Positions 21,915 to 31,100 of a DNA stretch of 35,978 nt are shown here, piece after piece. The notes under the pieces are model-generated. The model saw only the letters and a list, made by a program, of their open reading frames with translations, was not told the DNA's origin and did no database searches. Within the stretch, counting starts at the first letter, position 1, and every line of letters begins with the position of its first letter. The stretch comes from a virus. A program made the translations under genes and the position numbers. Location: the IMG/VR virus record IMGVR_UViG_3300042922_000383, positions 1-35,978 of that record; one strand, written 5' to 3'.

Positions 21915-22265
21915 ATGATTAAAAAAATACCGTTTGATTTATTCAAAGAAGGACACACAATTTACTTTGATATTGTACGAATAATTGAACTTGAAGAACG
22001 CTTGGGCGATTCTATTCTCAATGTTATTCGTAGGAATGAAGCAGGAATGAAATTTTGCCTTAATGGATTAATCGTTGGACTTAAACATAATTACGAAGGT
22101 TTAGTAACACCAGATATGATTATTGAAAAGATTGAAAAATATTTCGATAATGGTGGCAATTTAGATCAATTAGCAGTACCTGTTATTAGAGCACTTTTAG
22201 ATAGTGGAATACTTGGAAGAAAACAGAAGGAAAATGAGAGAAAAAACGAAGCGGAAAAGCAGTAA
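21915..22265 (+). CDS. Tail assembly chaperone, short form (gpG-like)
   Basis: 116 aa, located between tail tube and tape measure as in lambda G/T. Helical and charged: DIVRIIELEERLGDSILNVI, GLIVGLKHNYEG, and a very lysine/glutamate-rich end encoded by the A-rich slippery region. AAGGAG SD. It ends at 22265 in frame 0, while a second frame open from 22238 continues to 22567, allowing a -1 fusion. It would coat the tape measure during tail assembly. Confidence 0.8.
   Translation: MIKKIPFDLFKEGHTIYFDIVRIIELEERLGDSILNVIRRNEAGMKFCLNGLIVGLKHNYEGLVTPDMIIEKIEKYFDNGGNLDQLAVPVIRALLDSGILGRKQKENERKNEAEKQ
22241..22247 (+). other. -1 ribosomal frameshift site A AAA AAC
   Basis: The heptamer is correctly phased in the chaperone frame (AAA 22242-22244, AAC 22245-22247). 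SD-like AGAAGG (22225-22230) ends 10 nt upstream, the spacing of the dnaX stimulator in E. coli. The -1 frame is open from 22238. Confidence 0.8.
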
Positions 22266-22567
22266 AATCTTTTGCAGAATGGGTAGAATGGGCTGAACCT
22301 ATTGCATATGGACCATTGAATTTAAAACCGTGGGAATTTAGCAGACTACAACCGCATGAATTTAATTCTTTGTTAGATGGATATATATGCCGTAAGGAAT
22401 CAAACGAAAATACAATTGCATATTTTGCGGCACATTTAATAAATACGCAGTTAAAAGAACCGATAAGTGCAAAAACATTGCTAGAACCGATTCGCGAAGT
22501 TGATTTAGAAGAAAAGAAAAAAGATGATGAAGACTATTTAAAAGAAAAATTCAAAGGCATATTATAA
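22247..22567 (+). CDS. Tail assembly chaperone, frameshift extension (gpT-like)
   Basis: Frame -1 continuation of the 21915 gene. After the slip at 22241-22247 it adds 106 residues to the first 111, for a 217-aa fusion. It begins RSGKAVKSFAEWVEWAEPIA and continues YGPLNLKPWEFSRLQPHEFN, a motif set typical of second-frame tail chaperones (WEF-R--P-EF). No SD or ATG precedes it (only a TTG at 22316), which supports expression by frameshift only. Confidence 0.8.
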   Translation, partial: RSGKAVKSFAEWVEWAEPIAYGPLNLKPWEFSRLQPHEFNSLLDGYICRKESNENTIAYFAAHLINTQLKEPISAKTLLEPIREVDLEEKKKDDEDYLKEKFKGIL

Positions 22568-22574
22568 AAAAAAT

Positions 22575-22592
22575 AAGGCGTATATACGCCTT
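22575..22592. terminator. Bidirectional terminator between tail chaperone and moron
   Basis: Perfect 18-bp palindrome AAGGCGTATATACGCCTT with an A run before it and a short T run after it, giving a strong leftward and a weaker rightward terminator. Confidence 0.65.
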
Positions 22593-23145
22593 AAGGTTTT
22601 CCTGTTATTCTAGTGAATTCTTCGTCAGAAACTATTTTAATATTTTCTTTACGAAGATTATTTAAATAAGTATTTGAAAAATCAACAATCCATTCAGTAT
22701 CATCTATATGGTTTTTTATTTCATCTGTCATAAGTTTATCGACAAAACTTTTTTTTATATACCTAGTCGGCTTTTCTTGTAGTGATACCTGATTTATTAC
22801 AACTTGCTTTTGCCTAGTTAAAATTTCTTGCTTTTGCAAATCTCTATCCATTTTAGCAGTTATACCGTTATTGTCCCATTGATTGCCACAACTTAAGCAA
22901 CTTAATTTAATATCGCTTGAACCAATACTACCTGCTAATAATCCTAATGGTCCAACAGCCACCGCACCGATAGCAGCTTTACCAACTCCAAAACCTTGTT
23001 TATTGGCAGTGATTGCAGTTGATTTACATTTAGGACACCGTGCAATTAACATATTATCGGGTATAGATGGCTTACGTGATTGTGATATACCAATAGGAAT
23101 CATTATAATAATAAAAATAATAGCAGCCCAAAAAGTCCAATCCAT
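22591..23145 (-). CDS. Leftward moron: membrane-anchored zinc-ribbon protein
   Basis: 184 aa from ATG 23145, 9 bases after AAAGGAG. An N-terminal membrane segment (TFWAAIIFIIIMIPIGI, 4-20) is followed by CPKC and CLSC knuckles framing a glycine-rich hydrophobic stretch (KQGFGVGKAAIGAVAVGPLG), then a basic helical tail. The zinc-ribbon/glycine layout resembles a common Bacillota family of unknown role. It is inserted against the direction of the tail operon with its own promoter and terminator, so it is probably expressed from the prophage and may alter the host envelope or exclude other phages. Confidence 0.8.
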   Translation of the reverse strand: MDWTFWAAIIFIIIMIPIGISQSRKPSIPDNMLIARCPKCKSTAITANKQGFGVGKAAIGAVAVGPLGLLAGSIGSSDIKLSCLSCGNQWDNNGITAKMDRDLQKQEILTRQKQVVINQVSLQEKPTRYIKKSFVDKLMTDEIKNHIDDTEWIVDFSNTYLNNLRKENIKIVSDEEFTRITGKP

Positions 23146-23169
23146 AAAAACAACTCCTTTTTGCTTATT

Positions 23170-23178
23170 AGTATAACA
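23170..23178 (-). promoter_or_regulatory. Extended -10 promoter of the moron
   Basis: On the minus strand TGTTATACT, a TGn-extended -10 (TATACT at 23175-23170), 25 nt before the moron ATG. No clear -35, as usual for extended -10 promoters. Confidence 0.55.
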
Positions 23179-23208
23179 TAAATTTTCCAAAGAAGGGAGG
23201 TAACGAAA

Positions 23209-26200
23209 ATAAGTACAATAGCGGAATTAATGGTCAAAATATCCGGTGACTCTAGCGGATTCCAAAAAGAATTAAATAAGACACAGGATGCTACAGAAAC
23301 AGCATTTTCAGTGAATCCTATAAATGGTTTTACTGGAGCATTACAAGGTGCTGTTGGTGGAGTTAGTAAAATACAAAGTGCACTTTCAAGTGTAGCGTTA
23401 ATGGCTGCTGGCGGATTTGGAATTGGGTCGTTAATGGAAAGTGCGATAACTGCTGGCGATAATGTATATAAATTAGCAACAATACTAGGAACATCTTCGG
23501 CAGAAGCTTCTGGATTGAGTCGTACATTGAAATTAGCTGATACAGATTCACAAACTTTTGCTTTGACAATGGCAAAAATGGATAAAAAACTAACCGAAGG
23601 TGGAGAAGCTGGAGAAAAATTATCTGGTTTTTTAGATGTATTTGGAGTTAGTTTGACCGATAGTAGCGGAAAACTACTACCAGTTACACAACAATTAGGT
23701 GAATTAGCAAAAGGATATAAAGTTGCTGCTGCAAATGGCGTAGAACAAGAATATGTTGTTAATACGCTAGGAGCAAGAGGTTTGAGTCTTGTCGGTGTTT
23801 TGAAAGATTATAATGAAGCTTCCGAAAAAGCATCAAAAGTTAAAGGGATAGGACTTGACCCGGCGCAAATGCACGAAATAAAACAAGAATTACAACTCGT
23901 TCAAATGGAAGCATCACAAGTTAGTTTAGCTTTTACTAGTGCATGGGCACCAATAGCTCAAGAAATATTTCCTGCCGTAATGTCTGGTTTGCAAGGTGTG
24001 GCTGGCGTTTTAGCGGAAAACAAAACAGAAGTAATTTCTTTAACAAAAGAAACTTTAGGCGTAGTTGTTGCTTATAAATCATTAGGAATGTTAGGAGCAG
24101 TGGTTGGAACAATTGGAACGGCATGGCAAAACGCGGCATTACAAGCTGATGCTTCGATGGCGACAGTCGGGAATGCTAGTACAGTATTAACCGCAAAACA
24201 ACAAAAAAATATTACTCAAATAGTAGCGGCTAGTGATAAGGGTTATTTAAAAATGCAAGCTGATGCTATTAAAGCAGCGCAAGCAATGGGGTTAAGTGCA
24301 GAGGAAACAGCGGTAATTATAAAAGAGAAATGCCTTGAAATTTCAGCGGAAGGAACAATTGTAGCAGAAAAACTTCGGGCAGATATGACAGCTAGTTATT
24401 TGCAACAAAATGTGGCGGCGGCAGAGTCGGCTACAATTCAAAAGGCGGAAATGGCAAGTGTAGCAGTAACAGCAACCGAAACGGCGGCTGTTATAAATAA
24501 AGCAACTCTTAGTACAACGGTAGCGACAGAAGAAATGGCAGCGACAAAATTAGCCGTAACAACAGAAAGCGCAGAAGCTTGCGCCGCTGTAACGGCAAGT
24601 TCGGTAGCAACGATGAACGAAGCGATATTAAGCACAGGCATTGCGGCAGAAGAAGCGAATGCAATAAAAACAGCGGCAACTACTGAATCAGCAGAATTGT
24701 GTACAGCCGTAACCGTTGGTTCATCATTGGAACAAGTAGAAGCGATCGCGGGCGTTGGTGTAGCTGCTACATTAACAGGAGAAAAACAAATAGCAGCAAA
24801 CAGCGCGGCAGTAGTAGCGACAGAAGCTAATACATTAGCGCAAGGGGAATTAGCTATAGCAACCGCAACGGCTGGAACTGAAGCTGTTATAGCTGGAGAA
24901 AAAACAGTAGGAGCTATGGCAACGGCAGGAGTTGCAACTAGTAATTTATTAAGTGTTGTATGGGCTTTAGCTGGCGGTTGGCTAGGTGTTGCAGTAGCAG
25001 TAGGTTACGCACTTTATAAAATGAACGAGTACGGCAATACTGCTGGTAGAATAAAAGGTTACAATCCAGATGCAGAGACAAAATACGCTGATGGTAAATA
25101 TTACAAAAAACAAATATATGATGGTGAAGATCAAACAGATGAATTTGGCAATACAGTAAAATGGAAAGGTATGGCTCAATGGACTGAATTAAGTGATGAT
25201 GAATATGCCGCACAATATCAGTATGACGAAGATCAAAAAAATAAGAAAAATGGTACTTATAAACCAGATATTCCAGATATAGACCCTAATATTGCACAAA
25301 AAATGAAAGATGCAATGGCTGGACCGGGGAAAAAAGAAAAGAAAACTGGTAAATCTGACGAAGAAAAAGAATATGAAAAAATGCAGAAAGAAGCTAATAA
25401 GGTTAACAATGAAATCTTAAAAGAATATTCTGCAATGAACAATTCAAAAGTTGATATTGTAAACGCTTGGTATGATACAGAAAAACAAAAACTTGATGAA
25501 TCGCAAGGCGCAAATACTGCTTACAATGAGGCGTTAGATCAATTAAATGCAGTACATCAAGATAAATTACGCAAGGCAAATGCCGAAGAGTTGGCAAGTA
25601 TAGCAAGTTTCAACAATGAAGCTCAAAAATTAATGCTAGAAACGCAAGATTCTGTATCTAGCGCGGGGTTAACTGGAATTGATAAGCAACTTAACGACTT
25701 AGAAAAAAACCATCGTGATAAATTACTAGCGATTGATAAAGAATTTGAAAGTTTAAATTTAAAATATCAAGACATGAGTAAAGGCGACCAGACTAAACAG
25801 CAAGACGCATGGGCTAAAGCAGGTATAAAACCTACGTATCATGATGATGGTAGCGTTACGTTTGAGAAAGAAATAAATGCTCAAAAATTAGCGGCTGATA
25901 AAGATCATGAACAATCGGTAAAAGATTTACACGCTGATACTGCAAAATTTGAAAAGGCACTTGATGATGCTAAACAAGAGGGCGATATTGCTACATTTGC
26001 TGAAACATTAAATAGCAAGCAAGCATTAGTTCAGCAAAATTTATCTGGTACGCAAGAATTAATTAGTGCGTTTTATGATTCGTGGAAAGAAGAACATAGA
26101 ACAGCCGCTAGTTATATGGCAGAAGCAACCAACTCATTTAGGTCTGGAATGACAAGTACTTTTAAAAGTATGATAACCGATATTAGTAGTGCTAAAAGTG

Positions 26201-26793
26201 CATGGGTATCATTTAGAGATGTTGTTTTAGATGTTATTGCCGATATTATTTCAAAACAATTATCCGCTAATCTGACGAATAATATACTTAGTAGCTTTGG
26301 ATTTGGCAGTAGTAGTTCTAGTAGTAATAGCTATAATGCTGAGGTAGGAAGTAGTGATAATGGTTTTGCAAGTGGTGGTTTATTACAAGGACCGGGTACA
26401 GGAACAAGTGATAGTATCCCAATGTATGGGTCAAATGGTGAATATATGATGCAAGCATCCAGCGTTAGTAAATTTGGCGTTGGTTTTTTTGATTCATTAA
26501 ATGCTGGCAGAATCCCAAAATTTGCAACAGGCGGACTGATCACAACAGGACCTTCTTTGTCTTCACTTAGTACTGTTTCTAGTGCTGGGAATGTGGTAAG
26601 TACATCAAATAGCGGTAGTAAAACACCAAATGTGCAAATAAACGTAACAAATAATACAGATAGTCAAGTAACGGCGCAAAATACTACTTCTAGTTTTGAC
26701 GGTGAAACCTATGTACTAGATGTTGTATTAAACGGTGTAGCAACTAATAAATCTGGCTTTAATAGCAATTTAAAAGCCGCTTTAGGGGTGTAA
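23209..26793 (+). CDS. Tape measure protein, probable AUA start
   Basis: 1194 aa if started at ATA 23209, 8 bases after GGGAGG; the first ATG is 23230, 29 bases from that SD and with none of its own. The upstream codons read I-S-T-I-A-E-L-M-V-K-I, matching the STIAELMVKI opening usual in this family. Features: helical N-terminal part, alanine/threonine/valine-rich repeats from about 400 to 590, a membrane segment (SVVWALAGGWLGVAVAVGYA), lysine/glutamate coiled coils, and a C-terminal domain (DISSAKSAWVSFRDVVLDVI) of the lambda gpH type with GG-rich loops (FASGGLLQGPG). It sets tail length and leaves the tail on injection. Confidence 0.9.
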   Translation: MSTIAELMVKISGDSSGFQKELNKTQDATETAFSVNPINGFTGALQGAVGGVSKIQSALSSVALMAAGGFGIGSLMESAITAGDNVYKLATILGTSSAEASGLSRTLKLADTDSQTFALTMAKMDKKLTEGGEAGEKLSGFLDVFGVSLTDSSGKLLPVTQQLGELAKGYKVAAANGVEQEYVVNTLGARGLSLVGVLKDYNEASEKASKVKGIGLDPAQMHEIKQELQLVQMEASQVSLAFTSAWAPIAQEIFPAVMSGLQGVAGVLAENKTEVISLTKETLGVVVAYKSLGMLGAVVGTIGTAWQNAALQADASMATVGNASTVLTAKQQKNITQIVAASDKGYLKMQADAIKAAQAMGLSAEETAVIIKEKCLEISAEGTIVAEKLRADMTASYLQQNVAAAESATIQKAEMASVAVTATETAAVINKATLSTTVATEEMAATKLAVTTESAEACAAVTASSVATMNEAILSTGIAAEEANAIKTAATTESAELCTAVTVGSSLEQVEAIAGVGVAATLTGEKQIAANSAAVVATEANTLAQGELAIATATAGTEAVIAGEKTVGAMATAGVATSNLLSVVWALAGGWLGVAVAVGYALYKMNEYGNTAGRIKGYNPDAETKYADGKYYKKQIYDGEDQTDEFGNTVKWKGMAQWTELSDDEYAAQYQYDEDQKNKKNGTYKPDIPDIDPNIAQKMKDAMAGPGKKEKKTGKSDEEKEYEKMQKEANKVNNEILKEYSAMNNSKVDIVNAWYDTEKQKLDESQGANTAYNEALDQLNAVHQDKLRKANAEELASIASFNNEAQKLMLETQDSVSSAGLTGIDKQLNDLEKNHRDKLLAIDKEFESLNLKYQDMSKGDQTKQQDAWAKAGIKPTYHDDGSVTFEKEINAQKLAADKDHEQSVKDLHADTAKFEKALDDAKQEGDIATFAETLNSKQALVQQNLSGTQELISAFYDSWKEEHRTAASYMAEATNSFRSGMTSTFKSMITDISSAKSAWVSFRDVVLDVIADIISKQLSANLTNNILSSFGFGSSSSSSNSYNAEVGSSDNGFASGGLLQGPGTGTSDSIPMYGSNGEYMMQASSVSKFGVGFFDSLNAGRIPKFATGGLITTGPSLSSLSTVSSAGNVVSTSNSGSKTPNVQINVTNNTDSQVTAQNTTSSFDGETYVLDVVLNGVATNKSGFNSNLKAALGV

Positions 26794-26795
26794 AA

Positions 26796-27167
26796 ATGGC
26801 AGTATTAGTATTCCCAACTAATTTTCCAGAACCAGTTTTAGCAGAAGTTGAAAGCAATAGCTTTAAAGAAGATTTTAAAGATAGTACAATTTCGTCCACG
26901 ACAGATGCAAATTATAAAATAACTCGTCCGCGTGCCACACGATTACCCGGTGCGTGGACTTATTCATGGCGCGGTGTATCTGATACAGAATATTTGACCT
27001 TGATTAATTTTTGGAATTCGGTCAACGGAACAGCAGGAATGTTTTTATTTACTCCTTTTTATGGTCCGCATGCAGAAACACAAGTAATGGTAAGATTCTC
27101 AGCAAAAGGCGATTGGCAATCATATCACGAAGGATATCGCGGTACATTGTCATTTGAAGAGGTTTAA
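26796..27167 (+). CDS. Minor tail protein, gpM-like
   Basis: 123 aa immediately after the tape measure (2-bp gap). The pattern TRPRATRLPGAWTYSWRGVS and FWNSVNGTAGMFLFTPFYG resembles lambda gpM-type distal tail proteins, which start the tail tip complex. Its order with the next three genes (M, L, K, I/J) reproduces lambda. Confidence 0.75.
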   Translation: MAVLVFPTNFPEPVLAEVESNSFKEDFKDSTISSTTDANYKITRPRATRLPGAWTYSWRGVSDTEYLTLINFWNSVNGTAGMFLFTPFYGPHAETQVMVRFSAKGDWQSYHEGYRGTLSFEEV

Positions 27168-27170
27168 CAT

Positions 27171-27761
27171 ATGTTAATTTGGTCAGCGGCAGGAATTTTA
27201 GAAAAAAACAAATTAGCAAATGATAAACCTTTCTTAGTTTTAATACAGCTGACAGTAAAAGAATCTGGTGAAGTTGTTAAATTAGTGCGTAACAACGAAA
27301 ATGTGACGTGGAATAATGATGAATGGATTAGATTCCCTGTAGATTTTGATAAGGTTACCGAAGATGGAAAAAGCTTACCTTCTGTTGCCCTAAAAATCAG
27401 CAATGTTAAAGGGCTAATTCAAAGTTATGTGCAAACATACAAAGGTTTTTGTGATAGTCAAGTCAAGATAATTATTGTACATGCCGCTCATTTAGATAAT
27501 ACAACACCGGAATTAGAGCTTGATTTTGTGATTAACTCTACAAAATATGACGAGCAATGGATAACTTTCACGATTGGGGCATCTAATGATCATAGTTTTA
27601 GATTTCCTGTATGGCGGTACATGAATAAATTTTGTAATTACCATTATAAAGATATCCAGTGCGGATATTATGGGACAGCAACAGCTTGCGATAATACGTT
27701 AAGTACATGCAGAATTAGCACTAGATTTGGCGGCGAGCCGGGATTGGAGGCTGGGACATGA
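27171..27761 (+). CDS. Minor tail protein, gpL-like, with Fe-S-type cysteines
   Basis: 196 aa. The beta-rich body is followed by a C-terminal cysteine cluster: C153 (NKFCNYHYKDIQC), C162, C171 and C178 by my count. Lambda gpL binds a [4Fe-4S] cluster through four C-terminal cysteines in the same place, so this is likely conserved here. It follows the gpM-like gene by 3 bp and overlaps the next gene by 4 bp. Confidence 0.8.
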   Translation: MLIWSAAGILEKNKLANDKPFLVLIQLTVKESGEVVKLVRNNENVTWNNDEWIRFPVDFDKVTEDGKSLPSVALKISNVKGLIQSYVQTYKGFCDSQVKIIIVHAAHLDNTTPELELDFVINSTKYDEQWITFTIGASNDHSFRFPVWRYMNKFCNYHYKDIQCGYYGTATACDNTLSTCRISTRFGGEPGLEAGT

Positions 27762-28147
27762 TAAATTTAGACGACTTAATAGGTATACCTTTTAAAAATG
27801 GAGCAAGAGGGCTAGATCATTACGATTGTTGGGGATTAGCGAAAGAAGTTTATCGCCGTTATGGTATCAACTTACCAGACTATCCTATTTCCGCGATGGA
27901 TGCCGTGAAAATTGGCAATAAATTCGAAGAAGAAAAGCCTAATTGGGTTGAGATAAAACAACCATTACAGATACCATGCTTAGTGGTATTAAGGCTTGAT
28001 TATGGAAGTTGGGCAAATCATGTAGGTGTTTATATTTGTGAAGGTAAATTTATACATGCTTATTCTAAAACTGGAGTTACCATAACCAGAACAGAAGACC
28101 CTAGCTGGAAACATAGAATTATTGGTTATTATGTGCCGAGAAGGTGA
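27758..28147 (+). CDS. Tail tip NlpC/P60 peptidase, gpK-like
   Basis: 129 aa cysteine peptidase that could cut peptidoglycan during entry or act in tail-tip assembly. C24 in HYDCWGL, H88 in ANHVGVY and H100 in FIHAY give the Cys-His-His triad. Only the NlpC/P60 half of lambda gpK is present; the N-terminal JAB-like domain is missing. Confidence 0.88.
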   Translation: MINLDDLIGIPFKNGARGLDHYDCWGLAKEVYRRYGINLPDYPISAMDAVKIGNKFEEEKPNWVEIKQPLQIPCLVVLRLDYGSWANHVGVYICEGKFIHAYSKTGVTITRTEDPSWKHRIIGYYVPRR

Positions 28148-28151
28148 TTAG

Positions 28152-31100
28152 TTGATCGAAATAGTTAGAGTTAAAAATATATTTGATAGAGCGCAACGAG
28201 AAGTTGAAAAAGTAGAATTTTTACCCGGTAAAACCGTTGCTGAATATATACCAGAATATATTGCTACTATTGAAAATAAAAGCATTATTCCTACTGATAT
28301 TCCAGAAATAGAGTTTCTCTTTATCGTAAATGGTAACTTTATTGATCAACCAGAATTAACCTACCTTTGCAATAATGATCAACTCGTAGTTATTCCACAT
28401 GTTGGTTCTGGTGTAGGTAAAATACTTGGAACTATCGCAAGTCTTGCTTTAACCGCATATGCAGGTAATATTATTGGCGGTCTTTGGGGCGGAGTATTTG
28501 CAAAAGGAACTTTAGCGGCATACCTTGCGGCTGGTGCTGTAATGTATGTTGGTGGTAGGATAATTAACTCTGTATTTAATACTACGAAAAATACTAGTAC
28601 TAGCAGTAATACTGACAGCGACACAACATATGGTTGGTCAACACCTTCGGTTGTAAGTGGTGAAGGTGGAACTATAGGCATAACATACGGTGAGTGTATA
28701 CCAACGCCACAAATTCTACAAAAGCATGTTGAAACGGTAAATGATAAGCAGTATCTAAATTTATTATTATGTGGTGGCATGGGGCAAGTTGATAGTATTT
28801 GGGATATAAAGCTTGGCGGTACAGCAATTAGTAACTTTACGGACGTACAAATTGAAACGCGACTAGGAACTAATGATCAAACGCCTATTTCTTTTTTCGA
28901 AAATACAACATTAGACCAAGCAATAGGAATTGAATTAACCGAAGCTGGATTTACACAAACAACCGATACTTATAATGCAAAAGGATTAGAAGTAACAATA
29001 GAATTTCCAAACGGATTATATTATGCAAATGATGATGGAAGTTTGGGTAGTACAACGGTTGAAATAGCGTTATATTACAAAAAAACTACTGCATCAAATT
29101 GGAATCGCTGGATATGCAATTTAACTAATCAAGTTATATATACCGCAGCTAATGGACAAAGTTTAAACAGTTGGTCTAATAGTAATTGGCTGTCAATAAG
29201 AGCATCGTCTAGTCACACTTTAAGTCGTATAAATGTTACAGACGTACAAATATATGCAACCGCAGCAACGGAAAATATAACAATAACATGTACTAGAGTG
29301 TATACAACAACTACTTATAATAATACTACGATATTTGGAAGACAAAGAACTTCTACAGTATTTAATCCTGAATTTTCGATAGTTGGAAGTATTAGCGGAT
29401 ATTTAGGAACAATCACAAGTGGTCAAACTTTTAATAATGGAAATATAAAATTTACATTATATGCTTCTGAAACTGTTGCTGATAAAAATTTAAGCATTGG
29501 AGACAAAGGTACAATTGCAATTATTGGTCAAAATTGGATTGTTAGTGGAGCACAAAACACGGCAATAAGAAGATCAATAAAAATAACTGGATTAGAGGAA
29601 GCCCAATATGATGTTAGGGCAATGGTGGTATCAAGACAAACAGGAAGCAGATACGGAACAACAGTTGATTGGTCAGTATTGACATCATATTTACAGGGGA
29701 GTTATTCACGTCCTAATAAAGTGTTAATCGGTTTAAGAATATTAGCAACAAATCAGCTATCTGGTAGTATTCCAAATGTTACTTGGCGACAAATACGAAA
29801 TTATGTATATGTTTGGAATCCAGATACTAATGCATATGAAACCAGATCAGCAAGAAACCCAATATGGGCGGCTTATGATATATATCATCAATGCAGATAT
29901 ATGAAAAATATTAATACTGGGTTATATGAATATCATGTATTTGGCGTAGATAAATCAAGATTAATACCTCACTGGAATGAATGGGTAGAAGCAGCAGCGT
30001 ACTCTGATGAAGATGTATTGTCAACTGACGGTGTAACTTATGAAAATAGATTCGAATTTGATTATCATTATACGACAGAACTAAAACGTTATGATGCCGC
30101 GCAATTAGCTGCAAACGTAGGACACGCAGTAATAATTATAAAAGGAAATAATATTGGTATTGCTGTAGATAAGCCGGGAAGTATAGTACAAGTATTTGGT
30201 GAAGGACGTACAACAATGTCTTCATTCAGCGGCACATTTACAGGTACAGAGGACAGAGCGAATTCGGTAGAAGTAATTTACTCTGACACAACAAAAGATT
30301 TTGTTAATACTCAATTCTTGATTAGATCGCCAAAATGGAATACTGATGAATCTATTAACGATAATCCAGCACAATTGACGCTTAAAGGTGTAAAAAGAAA
30401 ATCACAGGCATACCGCGAAGGTGTTTATACATTAGCAACTAATTTATTGCAAGTACAATTCGTAGATATTAGTACCGATGTAGATAGTATGATGTGTCAA
30501 TATGGTGATTTAGTAGGATTAAATCATTCGGTAGCGCAAATAGGTATTGCAAGTGGTAGAATTGTTACGGCAACGACAAATACAGTAATACTAGATAAAA
30601 GTGTTACGCTTTCAGTTGGATATACTTATCAAATAATATTACAATTATCTGCCGATGATTCCCTTGTAACAAAAAACATAGTGCCAGTATCGACCGAAAT
30701 AGAAACAAACGTATTAACAGTTACTCAACCATTTACAACAATTCCAAGGCAATTTGATAATTATGTATTTGGTGAAACTGATAAAGCAGTTAAGCCGTTT
30801 CGGTTAGTCGGCGTAGAAAAAAGCGGAGATTTAACCGTTAAATTAAGCCTAGCTGAATATGTACCAGGAATCTACACAGGCGACTTAAATTACCCGGTTA
30901 TTGATTACACTCCACCAACATCAAAAATACAAGACCCTATAAGCGTAAGCCTTGCAGAAGAAAACTATTCAACGCCGGAAGGTATGAAAAATAATAACAT
31001 AAATGTTTCTTGGCTTATGAATAGTTCAGCACAATATGATCAATTTTTAGTGTATTACTCTAAAGACGGTACAAACTACGCACTTTGGACTACGACTTAT

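Noticed and set aside
28379-28780. 133-codon leftward open frame inside the tail tip gene
   Set aside because: Antisense to a clear gpI/gpJ-like protein; low-complexity Pro/Val product typical of a shadow frame.
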